From Actinomadura alba (GTDB lineage Bacteria > Actinomycetota > Actinomycetes > Streptosporangiales > Streptosporangiaceae): a DNA stretch of 64,000 nucleotides. Every line of letters begins with the position of its first letter. Within the stretch, counting starts at the first letter, position 1. This document shows, piece by piece, positions 1 through 8,743 of this stretch. The notes beneath the pieces are model-generated. The model worked only from the letters and a program-made list of their open reading frames with translations, was not told the DNA's origin and did no database searches. The stretch covers positions 248,001 through 312,000 of the forward strand of contig NZ_JABVEC010000003.1 of NCBI RefSeq assembly GCF_014323705.1. The letters run 5' to 3'. Both the position numbers and the translations under genes were made by a program.

Positions 1-672
1 GGCGGTCTGCCGCATCCGGTCGAGCACCAGCTCGGTCGCGATCGTCGCGTCCTTGATGAAGATCTGCCGGTCCGGCCAGAATCGCACCCGATTGCCCGTG
101 ATCTTCTTGGCGACCCTCTTGCCGAGCCTCATGCCGGACTTCTTCTTGAACTTGGCCGTCGGCCCCTCGTCGGCGAACTCGCCGGGCAGACCGCGCTTGA
201 AGCTCATCAAGTGGGTGTGGCCGTCACGGTCGACCTCGACGTCGAGCCGGGAGGACAGCGCGTTGACGACGGAGGCGCCGACGCCGTGCAGACCACCGGA
301 GGCGGTGTAGGAGACCCCTCCGAACTTGCCGCCCGCGTGCAGTCGCGTCATCACCAGCTCGACGCCCGGCAGCCCCGTCTTGGGCTCGATGTCGACCGGG
401 ATGCCCCGGCCGTCGTCGCCGACCTCGATGGAGCCGTCGGCGTGCAGGACGACCTCGATGTGGGTGCAGTGGCCGCCGAGCGCCTCGTCGACGGAGTTGT
501 CGACGATCTCCCAGAGGCAGTGCACGAGGCCACGGCTGTCGGTGGAGCCGATGTACATGCCCGGCCGCTTCCGGACGGCCTCGAGGCCTTCGAGCACCGA
601 CAGATGCCGGGCCGAATAGCCGTGCGGGTCGTCGGCGGTCAGTTCAGCGGTCTCAGCGGTCACAGCGGTCAA
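1..672 (-). CDS. parE: DNA topoisomerase IV subunit B (ParE), 5' part
   Basis: ATPase subunit of the type IIA topoisomerase that decatenates daughter chromosomes with ParC. The translation shows the GHKL ATPase start: EGLEAVRKRPGMYIGS at about residue 27, the Mg-binding EIVDNSVDEAL, the ATP-binding DDGRGIPVD, and the lid segment SGGLHGVGASVVNALS. The combination RGLVHCLWEIVDNS with an ASGGLHG lid resembles actinobacterial ParE more than GyrB, and its place upstream of the principal sigma gene agrees with that. I chose the TTG at 672 because GAGGAG lies ten bases upstream; an in-frame GTG at 663 is the alternative. The gene runs off the left edge, so only about 224 codons are present. Confidence 0.9.
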   Translation of the reverse strand, partial: MTAVTAETAELTADDPHGYSARHLSVLEGLEAVRKRPGMYIGSTDSRGLVHCLWEIVDNSVDEALGGHCTHIEVVLHADGSIEVGDDGRGIPVDIEPKTGLPGVELVMTRLHAGGKFGGVSYTASGGLHGVGASVVNALSSRLDVEVDRDGHTHLMSFKRGLPGEFADEGPTAKFKKKSGMRLGKRVAKKITGNRVRFWPDRQIFIKDATIATELVLDRMRQTA

Positions 673-1035
673 CTTGGTCGGACTCCTCGGGGGGCAGAAC
701 GTCAGGCAGCAGGCTACCTCTCCTGACGCCGTTCGCCTGTCGACCACTCCGAAGCTGTGACGAAGATGCCGCACGACGGCGCGAGATGTCGCGAAGATGC
801 CCTAACGCGATCTCGTGGGTCCTCGAACAAGGCTCCCACATGCGGCAGGATGCTGCCTTGTGACCCGCTCCAACTGCTGCGACTTTTCCGGCGATCCACA
901 CCGCAGAGGGGGCGGTTTGTGAAATCCGTCACTTATTGCAGCATTCTGCTCTGGGCGTAGTGAGAGGCGGGTTGGGAACGTCCGCGTCCGGTTAGATGTT
1001 CTTTTAAGTACCGACCCCGAGACGAGGAAGGTGCC
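673..1035. promoter_or_regulatory. Divergent intergenic region parE / DUF7455 gene
   Basis: No gene is supported here. The region must hold the promoters for parE (leftward) and the small zinc-ribbon gene (rightward). An imperfect 15-base direct repeat, TGTGACGAAGATGCC and TGTCGCGAAGATGCC, starts near 755 and 787. I see no convincing -35/-10 pair. Confidence 0.3.
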
Positions 1036-1266
1036 GTGACTGGAGCCCTTGCCCCATCCAAGCCACTGTCGGCCGTAGATCGCTGCGACCGCTGTGGTGC
1101 TCAGGCCTATGTCCGTGCGGTCCTTGCTGGCGGCGGCGACCTGCTGTTCTGCGCGCATCACGGCCGCAGGTTCAGTGAGGCGCTTCGCGCAGGCGGGGCT
1201 GACATTCAGGACGAGACCGACCGGCTGATCGAGACCCCTGCCATCGCCCCTGACAAGGAACGGTAG
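1036..1266 (+). CDS. DUF7455-family small zinc-ribbon protein
   Basis: A 76-residue conserved actinobacterial protein of unknown function. It has a compact metal-binding pattern: CDRCG near residue 19, then FCAHHGRR near residue 40, so two Cys plus Cys/His could hold one zinc. The family typically lies between parE and hrdB, as here. The GTG start at 1036 follows AGGAAG with five bases between. A strong hairpin just downstream (1291-1326) ends the transcript, so it is probably monocistronic. Its role is unknown; the conserved position next to the principal sigma factor is the only clue. Confidence 0.8.
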   Translation: MTGALAPSKPLSAVDRCDRCGAQAYVRAVLAGGGDLLFCAHHGRRFSEALRAGGADIQDETDRLIETPAIAPDKER

Positions 1267-1290
1267 TTCGACAGCTCCATACATAGAGAG

Positions 1291-1326
1291 AAGATGGCGG
1301 CCATCGGCGACGATGGCCGCCATCTT
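1291..1326 (+). terminator. Rho-independent-type hairpin after the DUF7455 gene
   Basis: A perfect 15-bp inverted repeat, AAGATGGCGGCCATC and GATGGCCGCCATCTT, is separated by a 6-base loop, 25 bases after the stop codon. There is no long T run, which is usual in high-GC actinomycetes. Confidence 0.8.
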
Positions 1327-1386
1327 TCGCTTCCAGCCGGCGCCGACGGCGTCCGGCCGGGCTTCACGGAACACATCGGAGGGACC

Positions 1387-2184
1387 GTGCTCGTCCTGCT
1401 GCCCCCGTCCGAGGGGAAGGCGGCCGTCGGAGACGGCGCGCCCGTCGATCTGGCCGGCCTGAGCCGCCCGGAACTGGCGGCGACCAGGAAACGGGTACTG
1501 AAGGCCCTGACCGCACTCTGCAAGGGCCCGGAGCGCCAGGCCATGGAGATCCTTGGCCTGCCCGCCGGACAGGCCGAGGCCGTCGGGCGCAACCGTGTGC
1601 TCCGCTCGGCCCCGGCGCTCCCGGCCGCGCGCCTCTACACCGGGGTCCTGTACGACAATCTCGGACTGGCCGACCTGGACGCGGCGGCGGCCGCGCGGGC
1701 CGCCGAACGGTTGGCGATCTTCTCGGGTCTGTGGGGCGTGCTGCGCATCGACGACCGCGTACCGCCGTACCGGCTGGCCATGGGGGTGCGGCTGCCTCCG
1801 CTCGGCGCGCTGGCGGGCGTCTGGCGACCGGCGATCGCCCGGGCGATGCGCTCGAGCCGCCCCGGCCTGATCGTCGACATGCGCTCCGCGCCGTACGCCG
1901 CCGCCTGGAGACCGGCGGTACCGACGGTGGCGGTACGGGTGTTCCGGGAGCGGATCGTCGACGGCGTGGTGCGGCGTTCGGTGGTCAGCCATATGGCCAA
2001 GGCCACCAGAGGCGCGGTGACCCGCGACCTCATCGCGGCGGACGCCGACCCGGGGTCACCCGAGGAGCTCGCGAAGCTCCTGAGCGATCTGGGCCACGTG
2101 GTGGAGCTCGACCGGCCGGCCCGCGCCGGAGCGCCGTGGACCGCCGACGTGATCCTGGACGAGCCGGCCGGCCCCGGCACGTAG
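1387..2184 (+). CDS. yaaA: YaaA family peroxide stress protein (DUF328)
   Basis: A 265-residue cytoplasmic protein of the YaaA/UPF0246 family. In E. coli this family limits Fenton damage by lowering intracellular free iron under peroxide stress, and it binds DNA. The N-terminus LVLLPPSEGKA is the actinobacterial form of the family signature, and the C-terminal half contains VVSHMAKATRGAVTRDLI, matching the family's conserved basic motif. I use the GTG at 1387, preceded by GGAGGG, rather than an upstream in-frame ATG at 1294, which lies inside the preceding terminator hairpin. It converges on rpoD. The start and family are fairly sure; the role in this organism is inferred. Confidence 0.85.
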   Translation: MLVLLPPSEGKAAVGDGAPVDLAGLSRPELAATRKRVLKALTALCKGPERQAMEILGLPAGQAEAVGRNRVLRSAPALPAARLYTGVLYDNLGLADLDAAAAARAAERLAIFSGLWGVLRIDDRVPPYRLAMGVRLPPLGALAGVWRPAIARAMRSSRPGLIVDMRSAPYAAAWRPAVPTVAVRVFRERIVDGVVRRSVVSHMAKATRGAVTRDLIAADADPGSPEELAKLLSDLGHVVELDRPARAGAPWTADVILDEPAGPGT

Positions 2185-2377
2185 AACAAGGCACGGGGCG
2201 TGAACAAGCACCAGCACGGAGGACAAGGCACGGCGCGCAAGACGCGGTGGGTAAAGACTTCGTAACGCCGCGCCGGTCGGCGTGTCGGCCCGCCCGCCAC
2301 GGCACCGGAAGGGCGAATCGCGGCAGGCCGGGCCTCCCCCGGGACGTCGCCGACCGGAGGCCCGTGCCGCGGAGATC

Positions 2378-4087
2378 TCAGTCCAGGTAGTCGCGGAGTA
2401 CCTGGGAGCGCGACGGGTGACGCAGCTTCGACATGGTCTTGGACTCGATCTGGCGGATCCGCTCCCGGGTCACCCCGTAGACCTTGCCGATCTCGTCGAG
2501 GGTCTTCGGCTGGCCGTCGGTGAGGCCGAACCGCATGGAGACCACGCCCGCCTCGCGCTCGCTCAGCGTGTCGAGCACCGAGTGGAGTTGCTCCTGCAGC
2601 AGCGTGAAGCTCACCGCGTCGGCCGGGACGATCGCCTCGGAGTCCTCGATCAGGTCACCGAACTCGCTGTCGCCGTCCTCACCCAGCGGCGTGTGCAGGG
2701 AGATCGGCTCACGACCGTACTTCTGGACCTCGACGACCTTCTCGGGCGTCATGTCGAGCTCTTTGGCCAGCTCCTCGGGGGTGGGCTCGCGACCCAGGTC
2801 CTGGAGCATCTGCCGCTGCACCCGGGCCAGCTTGTTGATCACTTCGACCATGTGGACCGGGATGCGGATGGTACGGGCCTGGTCGGCCATCGCCCGGGTG
2901 ATCGCCTGCCGGATCCACCAGGTGGCGTACGTGGAGAACTTGTAGCCCTTGGTGTAGTCGAACTTCTCGACCGCGCGGATCAGGCCGAGGTTGCCCTCCT
3001 GGATCAGGTCCAGGAAGAGCATTCCGCGGCCGGTGTAGCGCTTGGCCAGCGACACGACCAGCCGCAGGTTGGCCTCGAGCAGGTGGTTCTTGGCCCGGCG
3101 GCCGTCCTCGGCGATCCACTCGAAGTCCTCGAGATCGTCCTCGGACATCGCGTGGCCCTCGACGGCCAGTCGCTCCTCGGCGAACAGGCCCGCCTCGATG
3201 CGCTTGGCCAGCTCGACCTCCTGCTCGGCGTTGAGCAGCGGGACCTTGCCGATCTGCTTGAGATAGTCCTTGACCGGGTCGGCGGTCGCGCCGGCGGCCG
3301 CGATCTGCTGCGCCGGGGCGTCCTCGTCGTCGTCACCGAGGACGAACGCCTCCTCTTCGGAGTCCTCGCCCTTCTTGTTGCCCTGCGGCGGCGTGCCGGT
3401 CTCGGCCTCCGGCTCCGCGGTGGCGGCCTCCGGCTCGGCGGCCGTCTCGGGGTCGGCGCCGGTCTCGAGATCGACATCGACCTCGAGATCGACCTCGAGC
3501 TCCTCGTCGAGCTCGGTGACCTCGACCTCGTCGTCGACGATCGGCTCGACCTTCTCGACCGGCCGCTTGGCCGCGCCGTTCCCGTTGGCCGTGTCCTTGG
3601 CCGGCTGGGTCTTCTTCGCGCCCGTGGGCCGCTTCGGCTTGGCCGCGGCCTTCTTGGGCTTGGCGGCCTGGGGCCGGGCCGTACGGGCACGCGTGGTGTC
3701 GGGCGCGCCGCCGTCAGCGCCGTCGTCGACTACGGCCGTCACCGTGTCGGGCTGCTCCTTGGCGGCCGCGACGCTCTTGGGCGCCCCCTGACGGGAACCC
3801 GCCCCCTCCTCGGTCTTGTCCTTTCGCGCCGGCTGCGTCCCGGCGCGCTTGCGCGGACGCTTCGGCGCCGCGGAGTCGGCAGCGCTCACCATGACGGTCA
3901 CACCCTCCTTGCTGAGGCTCCGCAAGATGCTCGAGGCCTTGGACACGGGGATGTCGGCCTCTTCGAACGTGCGGCGTACATCGTCGGCTTCGATGTAACC
4001 CTGGGACCGTCCACGCTCGATCAGTTGCCCGATGACGTGCTCGTGCAGCTGCTCTGTTGGCTTCGAGGTCGAACTGGCAGGCGACAC
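2378..4087 (-). CDS. rpoD: Principal RNA polymerase sigma factor (RpoD/HrdB/SigA)
   Basis: The housekeeping sigma-70 factor, about 569 residues. A region-1.1-like N-terminus is followed by a roughly 180-residue low-complexity stretch, first Lys/Ala/Pro-rich and then acidic ([16 protein letters not shown]), typical of HrdB-type factors. The conserved core begins at [16 protein letters not shown] (region 1.2). Region 2 contains [25 protein letters not shown] and [20 protein letters not shown]. Region 4 ends with [30 protein letters not shown], the helix-turn-helix that reads the -35 element. I chose GTG 4087 because AGAGG lies five bases upstream. It is monocistronic and convergent with yaaA. 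Confidence 0.97.
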   Translation of the reverse strand: MSPASSTSKPTEQLHEHVIGQLIERGRSQGYIEADDVRRTFEEADIPVSKASSILRSLSKEGVTVMVSAADSAAPKRPRKRAGTQPARKDKTEEGAGSRQGAPKSVAAAKEQPDTVTAVVDDGADGGAPDTTRARTARPQAAKPKKAAAKPKRPTGAKKTQPAKDTANGNGAAKRPVEKVEPIVDDEVEVTELDEELEVDLEVDVDLETGADPETAAEPEAATAEPEAETGTPPQGNKKGEDSEEEAFVLGDDDEDAPAQQIAAAGATADPVKDYLKQIGKVPLLNAEQEVELAKRIEAGLFAEERLAVEGHAMSEDDLEDFEWIAEDGRRAKNHLLEANLRLVVSLAKRYTGRGMLFLDLIQEGNLGLIRAVEKFDYTKGYKFSTYATWWIRQAITRAMADQARTIRIPVHMVEVINKLARVQRQMLQDLGREPTPEELAKELDMTPEKVVEVQKYGREPISLHTPLGEDGDSEFGDLIEDSEAIVPADAVSFTLLQEQLHSVLDTLSEREAGVVSMRFGLTDGQPKTLDEIGKVYGVTRERIRQIESKTMSKLRHPSRSQVLRDYLD

Positions 4088-4295
4088 AAACACCTCTCGA
4101 ACGAAACATGTGGCTAGGTTGACCCAGGCGGCCTGTCGGGCGTGGCCTCGCGGGCGGGGCCACGAACCCCGCGCGGGAAAGCAGCGTACCCGCTTCTCCT
4201 AGGGTCAGCATTCTGGCACGGCTGCGCATTCCGTACGGGGAGTCCTGCCCGGTAACACACCACCTTAGGGGGAGCTGAGTGGTCCTTCGTACGGA

Positions 4296-6512
4296 CTACG
4301 CCGTCTTCGGCGGAACGTGTAGGGCAAGTACGGTCACATCGTCGTCTTGCTCATACCCGGCAAGCATGCGATCGACCAAGAAATCGACGATTATTTCAGG
4401 ATCTGCTACCACCTCCGGTGGCGCGTCCGCCGCGACCCCGACGAGCTCGTCGAGACCGGCGTCCACTCCACGCCTACGGTTCTCCACGAGTCCATCGGAA
4501 TAGAACACCACAGTGTTGCCGGTCTCGATGGAAAAACTTGTCTGCTGCCTTTGACTGGGCCAGCCCAACGGCGTGCCCGGCTCGCTCGCGCTGAGGCGTG
4601 CGGGGGCGTCCGGGCTGATCAAAAGGGGTGGCGGGTGCCCCGCGTTGCTGAGCACGCCCACCCCGGTCTCGGGATCGATCACGGCGTAGGCCACCGTCGT
4701 GAACTGCTCTTCGTCCTCGGTGGCGCTGAACAGCCGGTCGAGCCCGGCGAGCACGGCGGCGGGGCGCGGGTCGTTGAGCGCCAGGGCGCGCAGGGCGTTG
4801 CGGACCCGGCCCATCCCCGCCGCGGCGAGCACGCCCTTGCCCATGACGTCGCCGACCGCGATGGCCAGCCGGTCGTCGGGCAGCCGGAACGCGTCGTACC
4901 AGTCCCCGCCGACCTGCACGTGGCGGGTGGCCGGGTGGTAGCGAGCGGCCAGCTGCATGTTGGACAGCTGCGGAAGATCGCTCGGCAGGAGGCTGCGCTG
5001 GAGCTCCTCGGCGGTCTTGTGCTCGCGCTCGAACAGCAGCGCCCGCTCGACCGCCAGCGCGCACTGGCCTGCGAGCGCCTCGAGGAACACCCGCTCCTCC
5101 TCGGTGATCTCACGGGGCCGCATGAACGAGAACCGCAGCGCGCCGATCGCGGCGCCCGCCGCCAGCAGGGGCAGCCCGACCCAGGCCCGCTCCTCGATCT
5201 GACGCGCGAACAGGCCGGTCTCGTCGCCGCCGAGCTGCATCCGGAGGCTGTCCGGATTCTCGGCCAGGAACGGCCGGCTCTCGCGGACCGCGACCGACAT
5301 CACGGTCTGGTCGCTGACCTGGATGTCGTCGGGCGTGGCGAGAGCGACGTCCTGGGTGCCGCTCGGCATGATGATCCGGAGCAGCAGCTTGTCGTCGTTG
5401 AGCAGCGCCACCGCTGACTGATCGGCGCCGATCGCCGACCGGCCGACCTCGGTGATGACCTGGACGACCTGCGCCACCGTGAGGGCCTCGGCGAGCATCG
5501 AGGTGGCCTGCTGGAGCCTGGCCGTGCGGAGCGCGGCCGCCGACAGCTGCTCGGTCAGCCGGCCGCGCATCTCCTCGGCCTCGCGCTGGCCGGTGACGTC
5601 GGTGTTGGCGCCGACCCACTCGACGACGTCCTCGCCCCGCCAGATCGGCACCGCCCGTACGTCGTAGTGGCGGTAGTTGCCGGATCTGGTGCGGACGCGG
5701 TAGTTGGCCTCGAAGACGCGGTTGGCCCGCAGGCACTCGTGCCAGCCGGCCTCGACGCGCTGGTGGTCCTCGGGATGGATGACGGCGAGCCAGCCGCTCG
5801 CGAGATAGTCGTCGATGGTCTGGCCGGTGATCGCCCGCCACTCCGGCGCGTCGTCGGCCACCTGACCGTCTGGCAGGGTCACCCAGACCACCTGTGAGCT
5901 GGCCTCGACCAGAGAGCGGTAACGCTCCTCCTTGCGGCGGATGACCTCCTCGGCGCGGCGTCGCTCGGACACGTCGACCACGATCAGCACGATCCCGAGG
6001 ACCTTCCCGTCCGGGCCGCGGGAGGGGAACCAGGAGTACGCCCAGTGCCGGGTCCGATCGGCGGGCTCGACCACCACGCCGGGGGCCGCACCACCCGCCG
6101 CGCCGCCCTCGGCACCACCCGCCACGCCGCCGGTCACGCCGCCCGCCACACCAGCCGCCGCGCCGTCCTCGGCGCTCGCCTCGTCGCCGCCCTGCCCGGC
6201 GGCCTCGACGGCGAGATCGAACGCGTCGATCACCGCCTGGCCCTCCTCGAGGGCCTTGCGCAGCGCGGACTCCATGGCGGTGGCCGTGGCCCCGTCGTCC
6301 GGCAGCGCCTCGGCCGGGCGCCGTCCGATGAGCTCATCGGCGGGCACGCCGTGGATCTCCACGAGGGTCTCGTTGACCCGGCGGAACTTGAGCTGGGCGT
6401 CGAAGAACGCGAAGCCGATGGACGCTTCCTTGATCAAGGTCTCGAAAAGGGCGATATCGGAGGAATCCATGCCGGCCACCCGTGGGTGCGGAACAGAAGT
6501 ATCGGTGCTCAC
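4296..6512 (-). CDS. PAS-PAS-GAF-SpoIIE (PP2C) phosphatase
   Basis: A 738-residue cytoplasmic signalling phosphatase of the RsbU/SpoIIE type, which usually dephosphorylates an anti-sigma-factor antagonist. Order: PAS 1 (residues about 15-180), PAS 2 with EERYRSLVEASSQVVWV (about 195-310), a short coiled linker, GAF (about 325-495), then the PP2C-like domain starting at LQRSLLPSDLPQ. The metal-binding aspartates are visible in GGDWYDAF, IAVGDVMGKG and the terminal YEQDDDVTVLAL. PAS 1 carries an Ala/Gly/Val-rich insertion (about residues 120-150). The GTG at 6512 has GGAGG eight bases upstream; the GTG at 6521 is too close to it. No anti-sigma partner is adjacent, so the target is unknown. Confidence 0.92.
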   Translation of the reverse strand: MSTDTSVPHPRVAGMDSSDIALFETLIKEASIGFAFFDAQLKFRRVNETLVEIHGVPADELIGRRPAEALPDDGATATAMESALRKALEEGQAVIDAFDLAVEAAGQGGDEASAEDGAAAGVAGGVTGGVAGGAEGGAAGGAAPGVVVEPADRTRHWAYSWFPSRGPDGKVLGIVLIVVDVSERRRAEEVIRRKEERYRSLVEASSQVVWVTLPDGQVADDAPEWRAITGQTIDDYLASGWLAVIHPEDHQRVEAGWHECLRANRVFEANYRVRTRSGNYRHYDVRAVPIWRGEDVVEWVGANTDVTGQREAEEMRGRLTEQLSAAALRTARLQQATSMLAEALTVAQVVQVITEVGRSAIGADQSAVALLNDDKLLLRIIMPSGTQDVALATPDDIQVSDQTVMSVAVRESRPFLAENPDSLRMQLGGDETGLFARQIEERAWVGLPLLAAGAAIGALRFSFMRPREITEEERVFLEALAGQCALAVERALLFEREHKTAEELQRSLLPSDLPQLSNMQLAARYHPATRHVQVGGDWYDAFRLPDDRLAIAVGDVMGKGVLAAAGMGRVRNALRALALNDPRPAAVLAGLDRLFSATEDEEQFTTVAYAVIDPETGVGVLSNAGHPPPLLISPDAPARLSASEPGTPLGWPSQRQQTSFSIETGNTVVFYSDGLVENRRRGVDAGLDELVGVAADAPPEVVADPEIIVDFLVDRMLAGYEQDDDVTVLALHVPPKTA

Positions 6513-7053
6513 CGTCGACACCTCCGTCGCGGGCGAGGCTTTGCCAAAAGGCAGATCGTCATCACTTTGGGTGAACGGGACCAGGCCGAGCCCCCGCCTC
6601 CCTCACAACACCGGTCGGAGTCAGGCCTTCATCATCTCGGTGGTTCGGCGCCGAAGACAAGTCTTACCCCCAGTGGCCGGTTCGGCACCTTCACCGGCCA
6701 CCCTACGGTGCCGCGGGCACGGCCACCGTCCCGTCCCGGCCCGCCGGGGCGCCAGAACAGCCGGGGTAATCGGCAGGTACGAGATGATAGAGCGCCTCGG
6801 CCCGATCGGCAGCCGAGAGTGACATTCCGGCGCGTCCCTTCGCGGATCCGCACGCGACGCGCCGAGGCCGGCCGCCCGATCGCGTACGCCGCCGGGCCCG
6901 TCTCGAGGCCCCGTGCGTGATTGCGATTGGCCGGATCCGGCCGTTCCGTGCTCCGGGAGGGCGACGACGAGCCCACGCCGCCAGATATGACCGATTTCTT
7001 ACAGTCCGGCCGTTCTCGTGGCCGTACGGTCCGCGCAGTGCTCGAATAGTGGG
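6513..7053. other. Intergenic region without a recognisable gene
   Basis: About 540 bases between two divergent genes. I find no ORF with actinobacterial codon bias. It should hold both promoters; TACAGT at 7000-7005 is a possible -10 for the molybdoenzyme gene, but no matching -35 is clear. Confidence 0.4.
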
Positions 7054-7773
7054 GTGACGGGCACGGGAACGAGCGGCGGCGCCTCCGCGCGGCCGGATGA
7101 GGGCACCCCGGTCGGGCGACGGATCGTCCTCGGCATGCTGGGCCTCGGCGCGGCCGGCGTGGCGGTGGGAGCGGCCGTACAGGAGAGGGTCGACCGCGCA
7201 CTGTCCCCCATCAACCGGTTCCTCCCGGTCGGCGGCGGCTTCCGGTATTACTCGGTGGTCGACCGGGTCGAGCCCCGCGACGCGGGCGACTACACGCTGA
7301 CGGTGAGCGGGCGGGTCCGCGACCGGCGCACGTTCACGCTGGCCGATCTTCGCGCGCTCCCGCAGACGCGGATCATCCGCGACTTCCAGTGCGTCACCGG
7401 ATGGCGGGTGCCGAAGGTGCCGTGGGCCGGCGTGGCCCTGCCCGATCTGCTGGACGCGGTCGGCGCGTCCCCCGCCGCGCGAGCGGTGCGCTTCCGCTCC
7501 TTCGACGGCGCGTACACCGAATCCCTGACCATGGCACAGGCGCGCAGGCGCGACGTGCTCATCGCCACCGACATGCTCGACGGCCCGGTCAGTCATGATC
7601 ACGGCGGGCCGGTGCGGCTGTTCGTCGCGCCTATGTACGGCTACAAGTCGCTCAAGTGGCTGGACGGCATCGAGGTCGGCGACAAGGTCGTCCCGGGCTA
7701 CTGGGAGGAACGCGGTTACGACATCGACGCGTGGGTGGGCCGGTCGAACGGCAGGGACGACGAGCCGACATGA
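7054..7773 (+). CDS. Molybdopterin-dependent oxidoreductase, sulfite-oxidase fold (MsrP/YedY-like)
   Basis: An oxidoreductase with the SUOX-type molybdenum domain. DFQCVTGW carries the cysteine expected to ligate Mo, and FVAPMYGYKSLKWLDGIEV is the usual C-terminal signature of the domain. The N-terminus has a twin-arginine-like start, VGRRIVLGMLGLGAAGVAVG, so the enzyme is probably exported by Tat or anchored at the outer face of the membrane. The next gene overlaps by four bases (ATGA) and encodes a di-haem-type membrane cytochrome, so the pair resembles YedYZ, which repairs oxidised methionine; the substrate here is unproven. The start is uncertain: GTG 7054 or GTG 7018, neither with a strong ribosome-binding site. 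Confidence 0.85.
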   Translation: MTGTGTSGGASARPDEGTPVGRRIVLGMLGLGAAGVAVGAAVQERVDRALSPINRFLPVGGGFRYYSVVDRVEPRDAGDYTLTVSGRVRDRRTFTLADLRALPQTRIIRDFQCVTGWRVPKVPWAGVALPDLLDAVGASPAARAVRFRSFDGAYTESLTMAQARRRDVLIATDMLDGPVSHDHGGPVRLFVAPMYGYKSLKWLDGIEVGDKVVPGYWEERGYDIDAWVGRSNGRDDEPT

Positions 7774-8501
7774 GCCGACCCGGCCCGCGCCGCCAGGGCC
7801 GCCGCGGCGGGCGGACGATCCTGCGGTTCACGCGATCGGAACGCGCGGTCCATCACGCCGTCGCGCTCCTGATGATCATCTGCCTGGTGACGGCGGCGTG
7901 CCTGTACGTCCCGGCCATCGCCGCCGCCGTCGGCCGCCGGGAACTGATCAAGACCATTCACGTGATCGCGGGGTTCGGGCTGCCAGTCCCGATCCTGGCC
8001 GGCCGGCTCTTCGCGGCGTTCCGCGCCGACCTGCGGCGCCTCAACCGGTTCCGCGACGAGGACTGGGAGTGGCTGCGCCGCCGCGACCGGCGGGCGGTCA
8101 TCGATGGCACGGGCGCCATCCCCGTCGGGAAGTTCAACGCCGGCCAGAAGCTCAACGCCGCCTTCGTCGCCGGCGCCGTCCTCGTCATGCTGGGAACCGG
8201 GGCCATGCTCACCTTCCCCGGACCGTTCCCCGACGCTTGGCGCACCGGGGCCACCTTCGTGCACGACTGGCTCACCCTCGCGGTTCTCGTCGTCTTCCTG
8301 GGGCATCTCCGCTACGCGTTGCGCGACCGCGGTGCGATGGCCGGGATGTGGGACGGGCACGTCGACCTGCCGTGGGCCGCCCGCCACCACCCCGCGTGGC
8401 TCTCCGAGCAGGCCGCGACGCGAGAGCCGGCACTACGGGAACGGGCGCCGCGAGAGGCGGCACCGGAAGCGACTGAAGAGCGTGGCGTCCCGGGGCCTTG
8501 A
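7770..8501 (+). CDS. Cytochrome b561/formate-dehydrogenase-gamma-like membrane subunit
   Basis: A 243-residue integral membrane protein with four predicted helices: VALLMIICLVTAACLYV, IHVIAGFGLPVPILAG, FVAGAVLVMLGTGAMLTF and LTLAVLVVFLGHLRYAL. Histidines that could bind haem lie in or beside the helices (AVHHAVAL, TIHVIAG, FVHDWL, GHLRY). The ATG at 7770 overlaps the stop of the molybdoenzyme gene, so the two are translationally coupled. The likely job is to pass electrons from the quinone pool to the molybdenum subunit. The C-terminal 40 residues are Ala/Glu/Arg-rich and probably disordered. Confidence 0.85.
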   Translation: MSRPGPRRQGRRGGRTILRFTRSERAVHHAVALLMIICLVTAACLYVPAIAAAVGRRELIKTIHVIAGFGLPVPILAGRLFAAFRADLRRLNRFRDEDWEWLRRRDRRAVIDGTGAIPVGKFNAGQKLNAAFVAGAVLVMLGTGAMLTFPGPFPDAWRTGATFVHDWLTLAVLVVFLGHLRYALRDRGAMAGMWDGHVDLPWAARHHPAWLSEQAATREPALRERAPREAAPEATEERGVPGP

Positions 8502-8743
8502 CAAGGCTCCTTGCTGCGTGAATTAGGATTCTCGGCCTTGACAGGCTCAGTCAACCCTCCTGGCAATGGGCGCCTTTGCCGCCATGGGGGAGTAAAATGC
8601 TTGTTCGAGCATGGAGCGGTTTCGTCTACGACAATTCCCGAATATCGGTGGTGTCGGATGGAGCGGTCCTACCAGAGCATTCCGCTGGCGACATCATGCA
8701 GGTCGTGGGCGACTGTCACGAGCGAATCTGAGAGGGTAAGTCC

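Noticed and set aside
2282..4117. 611-codon plus-strand frame opposite rpoD
   Set aside because: Leu/Gly/Arg/Asp-rich shadow of the sigma gene; no domain, and the opposite strand is clearly coding.
8538..8567. TTGACA followed by GGCAAT as promoter of the 514-residue protein gene
   Set aside because: The -10 candidate is poor and lies about 180 bases from the start; not enough to call.
8596..8611. Palindrome ATGCT-TGTTCG-AGCAT upstream of 8744
   Set aside because: Short arms and no matching site at another promoter; could be chance.
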